From Porogramme epimiltina (Eukaryota; Basidiomycota; Agaricomycetes; Polyporales; Polyporaceae): DNA of 11,891 nt. The position numbers were made by a program, and so were the translations under genes. Each line of letters opens with the position of its first letter. The stretch's first letter is position 1. The notes beneath the pieces are model-generated. The model did not search any database. It was not told the origin of the DNA and saw nothing but the letters and a program-made list of their open reading frames with translations. Below, piece after piece: positions 8,766 to 11,891 of this stretch. The stretch spans positions 1-11,891 of the forward strand of contig FTLJ01001167.1 in NCBI GenBank assembly GCA_900155495.1. The letters run 5' to 3'.

Positions 8766-11700
8766 CTACATGAAGTCGACTGCGCGTTTTCGCCCTCTCT
8801 GCCCGCTGGCTTCTCGCTCGTCTCTGGGTGAGCTTCGACGATCAGCAGCAGCCCTGGACTCGCTAGGGCGTGGAAGCGTCTTCACTACGTCCGGCGCAGG
8901 CTTTTCCACCCACATGCTGTCGTCATCTAAGTCGACGTCCATCTGCTCAGGTTTCTGCACCGGCTCCTCCTTCCTCTTCTTCCGCTCCCTATCCCCATCG
9001 CGGCCCTTATCCTTGTCCTTGTCCTTATCCCGGCCTTTCCGCTTCTCCTTCTTGTGCGTCGACGGCCCGAAACTCGGTATGCTCCCGTCGTCCTCGGCGT
9101 CGAACGACATGAGCGCCGTGCGCGCCTTCTTCTCCTTCCTCTCCTTCTTCCCGCCCTTCTCCTTCTCCTTGCGCCCCTCCCGCTCCGCGCGTGGTACGAA
9201 CGTCGGCCTGAACGTCGCGAGGTCCACCGGCTCCTCGGGTGCAGGGGCCTTAGCTTGAGCCGCCACTACCGGGGCCGTCGAGGTTTCCACCACAGACACC
9301 CCATCCAAGTCCTCGTCCATTGGGACGCCGTCCAGGTCGTCTTCCGCGCCCGCTTTCTTGCCCGCGTGGTCCTCGTCATCGTCGCTGTCCTCGTCGTCGC
9401 TCGCAAAGATCGCCTTGAAGACGTCCATTGCCGGCCGCTCGTACGTGAGCGTGTCCCGCCCCTGCGTCTCGTCCTCGCCCAGCCCCACGTTCGCAAGGTC
9501 CCGCGGGCCCCTGCTCCTGCTGCCCCCCGCCGCTGCGTCCCCGCCCTCCGCCTCCGCTCCCGCAGCGACCATCGTGATCGCCAGCGGGGGCGCAGCGGGG
9601 GTCTGCTCTGCCGCCGCCGCCGCCGAGCTGGGGCCGGCAGCGTCCGCGGCGGGCGCGACGTCGGGCTCCTTCACCCCGAACCGCTTGCACAGCAGCTTCG
9701 CAGGCTGCCACGGCGCGACCTCGCGCGTTAGCGCGCCGAACATCCCCATGCGCACCGCGCCCATCCGCGGGTCCTCCTCTTCCTTCTCCTTCTCCCCTGC
9801 CCCGTCCTGCTCGGAGTCGTCCGCAGACGCGACCGGGTGGCGCAAGCCCTCAACGACCGTCGGGCCGGCCTCCACGATAGCCGCCGAGCGGAACCGGCCC
9901 GCCATCGCGCCCGAGAGCGGCTTGAACACCGCGGCGGCCTTGGCGTAGTCCGCGAGCTCCTTCGCGAACGCGTCCGCGCGCTGCCCCGGGAGCGGCACGA
10001 GCCCCAGCCGGGACGCGGGCGCGTCGACGCCCGCGTTGGCGGCGTCCGCGCGGAACGCGAGGAACGCGGTGTACCGCGCGTGCTTGGAGGCGTCCGTCGC
10101 GAACGGCTGGAAGCCGGAGAGCGCGGCTTTTGCGATGGAGGGGTGGAGTGCGGGGATGGGGACGTCCCCAGGCGCGCGCGGTGCGGGCCCGGGAGCGGGG
10201 GAGGGCGAGCGGGGGCGTGTGGATGAGGACGATGGGGGCTCCCCGGGAGCGGGGGCGTCAGGGCGCGTGGTGCGGAAGGCTTGGAGGCGTTCCCGGTCCT
10301 TCTGGGAGAGGTAGTCGAAGACAGAACGTGTCTTGGCCGGGAGGGGCGTCTCGCCCAGCATCGTCCCGCGCTGGTGTACGAACTAATTAGACTAGAATAA
10401 CCACAGGGCTGTGCCGGACTGACCTCGTCCGCAGAGAACTGGTTCGCCTTCCAGTCGGCGTGCGCGCGGGGCGGCTGGGGGGCGGCCTTGGGCTGCGCGG
10501 GGGCGTTCTCCTTGTTCTTGCTTTCGTCCCAGACTAGCTTCGGGTTGGGTCGCCATCCTGGTGGCACCTCTGGGAGCGGGAACCTGCTCAGAGTTAACAC
10601 AAATACGCGAGCTGGGAACTCAAAGCCGAAGACTCACCATCGATCCTCAGACACCGGTTTATCTGACAACACGAACCCCCTGAGCACCGGCGTGCCGTCA
10701 TTGAAAGTCTGCGTGATCCCAGGGGGCACTCTCTGACCGAGGTATCGAGGAGGGGCACTGTCAGCAAACCCCCGCGCTTGGTAAACAGAGCACGATGCGT
10801 TCTCACCGGGCCCTGCGCCGCAGACCGGCGCGAGCTGCGAGACCCTATGCTGATATGGCCGTCCTCGTCCCCGAGCGCGGCGTCGAACGCCACACGGCTC
10901 CGCCCTGCAGGGCCCGCGCTGGAGTCGTACACGTCCAAATCATCGTCGTCCGCGTCGTTGAGCGCTCCGAGTCCGAACCCAGCTAGCCACGAGCGAGGTC
11001 AGGGGCCCATACCGCAGCGACACAGCCCGAGAGAGAGAGAGAGACGCACCAGCAATTCGCGGCGCGCCCGTACCCCGCTCTGCACCAGCCCCGGCACCCA
11101 CGCTCTCGCTGAGCCCCATGCCGGGGTCGTACCCGAGCCCGTGGAAGTTGTCCTTGCGCCGCGCGACGAGCACGGGCACGTCGCGGCGCGGGTACATGTG
11201 CCGCTTCGCCTCCTCCGGCGCGTCGTCCCCGCCCCCACCCTCGCCCTCGCCCTCGCCCTCGCCGGCGTCGTCGGAGGGGCGGGTGGGGTCGAGGAAGCCC
11301 GCGTCCTGCTTCCTGCGCTGCGCGTACGTGAGGCGCGGGCCGACGCCCTGCCCCGGGCGCCAGCCCATCTTCTTCAGGATGCGCGCGCCGACCGAGTCCT
11401 TCGGCGCGGGCGCGAGCGTCGCTGCGAGCGCCGCTGCGATTGGGCTGCGTGTGCGTGCCGTGCGTCAGCTTCGTGCGCTATGATGTAGAAGGGAAAGAAA
11501 AAGAAAAGAAAAAGACAGGAAACGCACTCCTGCTCGCCCGCCCCACCCGCCCTGCGCGCCCTCTCCGCCGCAGTCCCGCCGAAGCCCGCCGCGCCCATGT
11601 CCATCTCCTCCGTCTCGTCGACGAGCGTGCGCGCGTCCTTGAGCTCCGCGCGGTCCTCGTCGTCCATGAAGTCCTCGGGGCGCGCCTGCTTGCGCGACGC

Positions 11701-11835
11701 CGCGCGCGCGCCGCGCGACGAGACGAAGGCCGCGGGCGCCCAGCCCTCGGCGGAGCCGACGGTGTTGAAGTACCCCGCGGAGAAGCCGCCGGTGAAGGCG
11801 CCGTGCAGCCGGCGGCGGCCTTTTTCGTCGCGGAC
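8766..11835 (-). CDS. GPATCH1: G-patch splicing factor, GPATCH1 family (N-terminus off window)
   Basis: Nuclear spliceosome-associated protein; G-patches bind and activate DEAH-box helicases. Exons in the window: 11835-11528, 11444-11050, 10982-10807, 10732-10638, 10583-10424, 10370-8766, giving 912 codons plus stop. An intron runs off the right edge, so probably one exon or a few are missing. In order: the DUF1604-type N-terminal block (VRDEKGRRRLHGAF, GGFSAGYFNTVGS, PEDFMDDED); the G-patch (ILKKMGWRPGQGVGPRLTY) near 11390-11325; NFHGLGYDPG; GFGLGALNDADDDDLDVYD; FNDGTPVLRGFVLS; WFPLPEVPPGWRP; LLGETPLP-type and VFDYLSQKDRERL; FQPFATD; KLLCKRFGV; and DVFKAIFASDDE. A Lys/Glu/Asp/Arg-rich tail ends RKRAVDFM. 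Blocks and order match human GPATCH1. Exon 4 starts at a CAG acceptor (10735-10733) because only this keeps frame. Coding sequence is very GC-rich with long Ala/Pro/Ser tracts. Confidence 0.94.
9005..9030 (-). repeat. Hexamer repeats encoding a Lys-Asp run in GPATCH1
   Basis: Imperfect tandem hexamers of the type CCTTGT/CCTTAT on the plus strand encode an alternating DK run within the charged C-terminal tail of GPATCH1. Alternating-charge runs of this kind are common in splicing proteins. The tract is slippage-prone and its length probably varies between strains. Confidence 0.6.
11029..11044 (-). repeat. (GA)8 microsatellite in a GPATCH1 intron
   Basis: Eight perfect GA dinucleotides on the plus strand, read as CT repeats on the coding strand, inside the intron 11049-10983. 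The tract begins right after the GTGCGT donor. Confidence 0.85.
11238..11261 (-). repeat. Four tandem CCCTCG hexamers in GPATCH1
   Basis: Four perfect copies of a 6-bp unit on the plus strand encode an alternating Glu-Gly run in GPATCH1, between the G-patch and the NFHGLGYDPG block. The unit is in frame, so copy-number changes would only alter loop length. Confidence 0.75.
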
Positions 11836-11891
11836 CTGTGGGGAGGGGTGGGGTGAGCGTGGTGGTGAGGATGCGGGGAGTGGGGGTGGGG
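11836..11891 (-). other. GPATCH1: Partial GPATCH1 intron at the right edge
   Basis: Upstream of the VRDEKGR codons the minus strand is a C-rich pyrimidine stretch ending CCCCACAG, a good acceptor, with a GCTCACC branch-like site before it. No GT occurs in these 56 bases, so the donor lies outside the window and the intron is longer than 56 bp. In GPATCH1 relatives only a few tens of residues precede this point. Confidence 0.8.

Noticed and set aside
9054..9948. Long plus-strand open frames antisense to GPATCH1 (about 200-225 codons)
   Set aside because: They are frame shadows in very GC-rich sequence, where stops are rare. Their predicted proteins are Arg/Pro/Ser/Ala-rich with no recognisable family, while the minus strand matches GPATCH1 throughout.
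10778..11488. 236-codon plus-strand open frame
   Set aside because: It runs antisense across GPATCH1 exons and introns, is low complexity, and matches no family; the minus-strand G-patch gene explains the region.

Overview
The window looks like nuclear DNA from a filamentous basidiomycete, probably an Agaricomycete. Its genes are densely packed and cut by many short spliceosomal introns. I place 27 complete introns of 49-111 bp, most with GTRNGT-type donors and several with visible CTAAC/CTAAT/CTGAC-like branch sites, plus one cut by the right edge. There is no bacterial-type organisation, no rRNA or tRNA, no recognisable transposon and no virus. All splice models were built by hand from reading-frame phase, splice consensus and recalled family motifs. 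Each of the four complete models gives an uninterrupted frame whose total coding length divides by three.

Layout, left to right. Bases 1-66 may be the edge of a neighbouring gene, followed by an AT-rich spacer with nested palindromes. Bases 334-3027 (-) hold a ten-exon F-box protein of 710 aa with several zinc-binding Cys/His clusters. Bases 3504-4775 (-) hold trimethylguanosine synthase TGS1 (3 exons, 364 aa). Bases 5013-6899 (-) hold the mitochondrial glutamyl-tRNA(Gln) amidotransferase subunit A, HER2/GatA (8 exons, 506 aa), with an intact Lys-Ser-Ser triad. A 175-bp divergent promoter separates it from bases 7075-8696 (+), the WD40 ribosome-biogenesis factor MAK11/PAK1IP1 (5 exons, 459 aa). 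MAK11 ends tail to tail, 69 bp from the end of bases 8766-11835 (-), a GPATCH1-type G-patch splicing factor. GPATCH1 is missing only its N-terminus beyond the right edge (six exons, 912 aa in the window).

Four of the five genes act in RNA metabolism or translation: snRNA/snoRNA cap hypermethylation, mitochondrial Gln-tRNA synthesis, 60S subunit assembly and spliceosome function. The fifth is a lineage-expanded F-box type, a likely SCF ubiquitin-ligase adaptor. I see no evidence that they form a pathway or a functional cluster; this is mostly housekeeping sequence. The points worth a second look are at the edges: palindromes downstream of the F-box gene, in-frame upstream ATGs with basic extensions, stop-free introns of length divisible by three, and the two-gene divergent promoter where a possible MAK11 upstream ATG overlaps the HER2 start.
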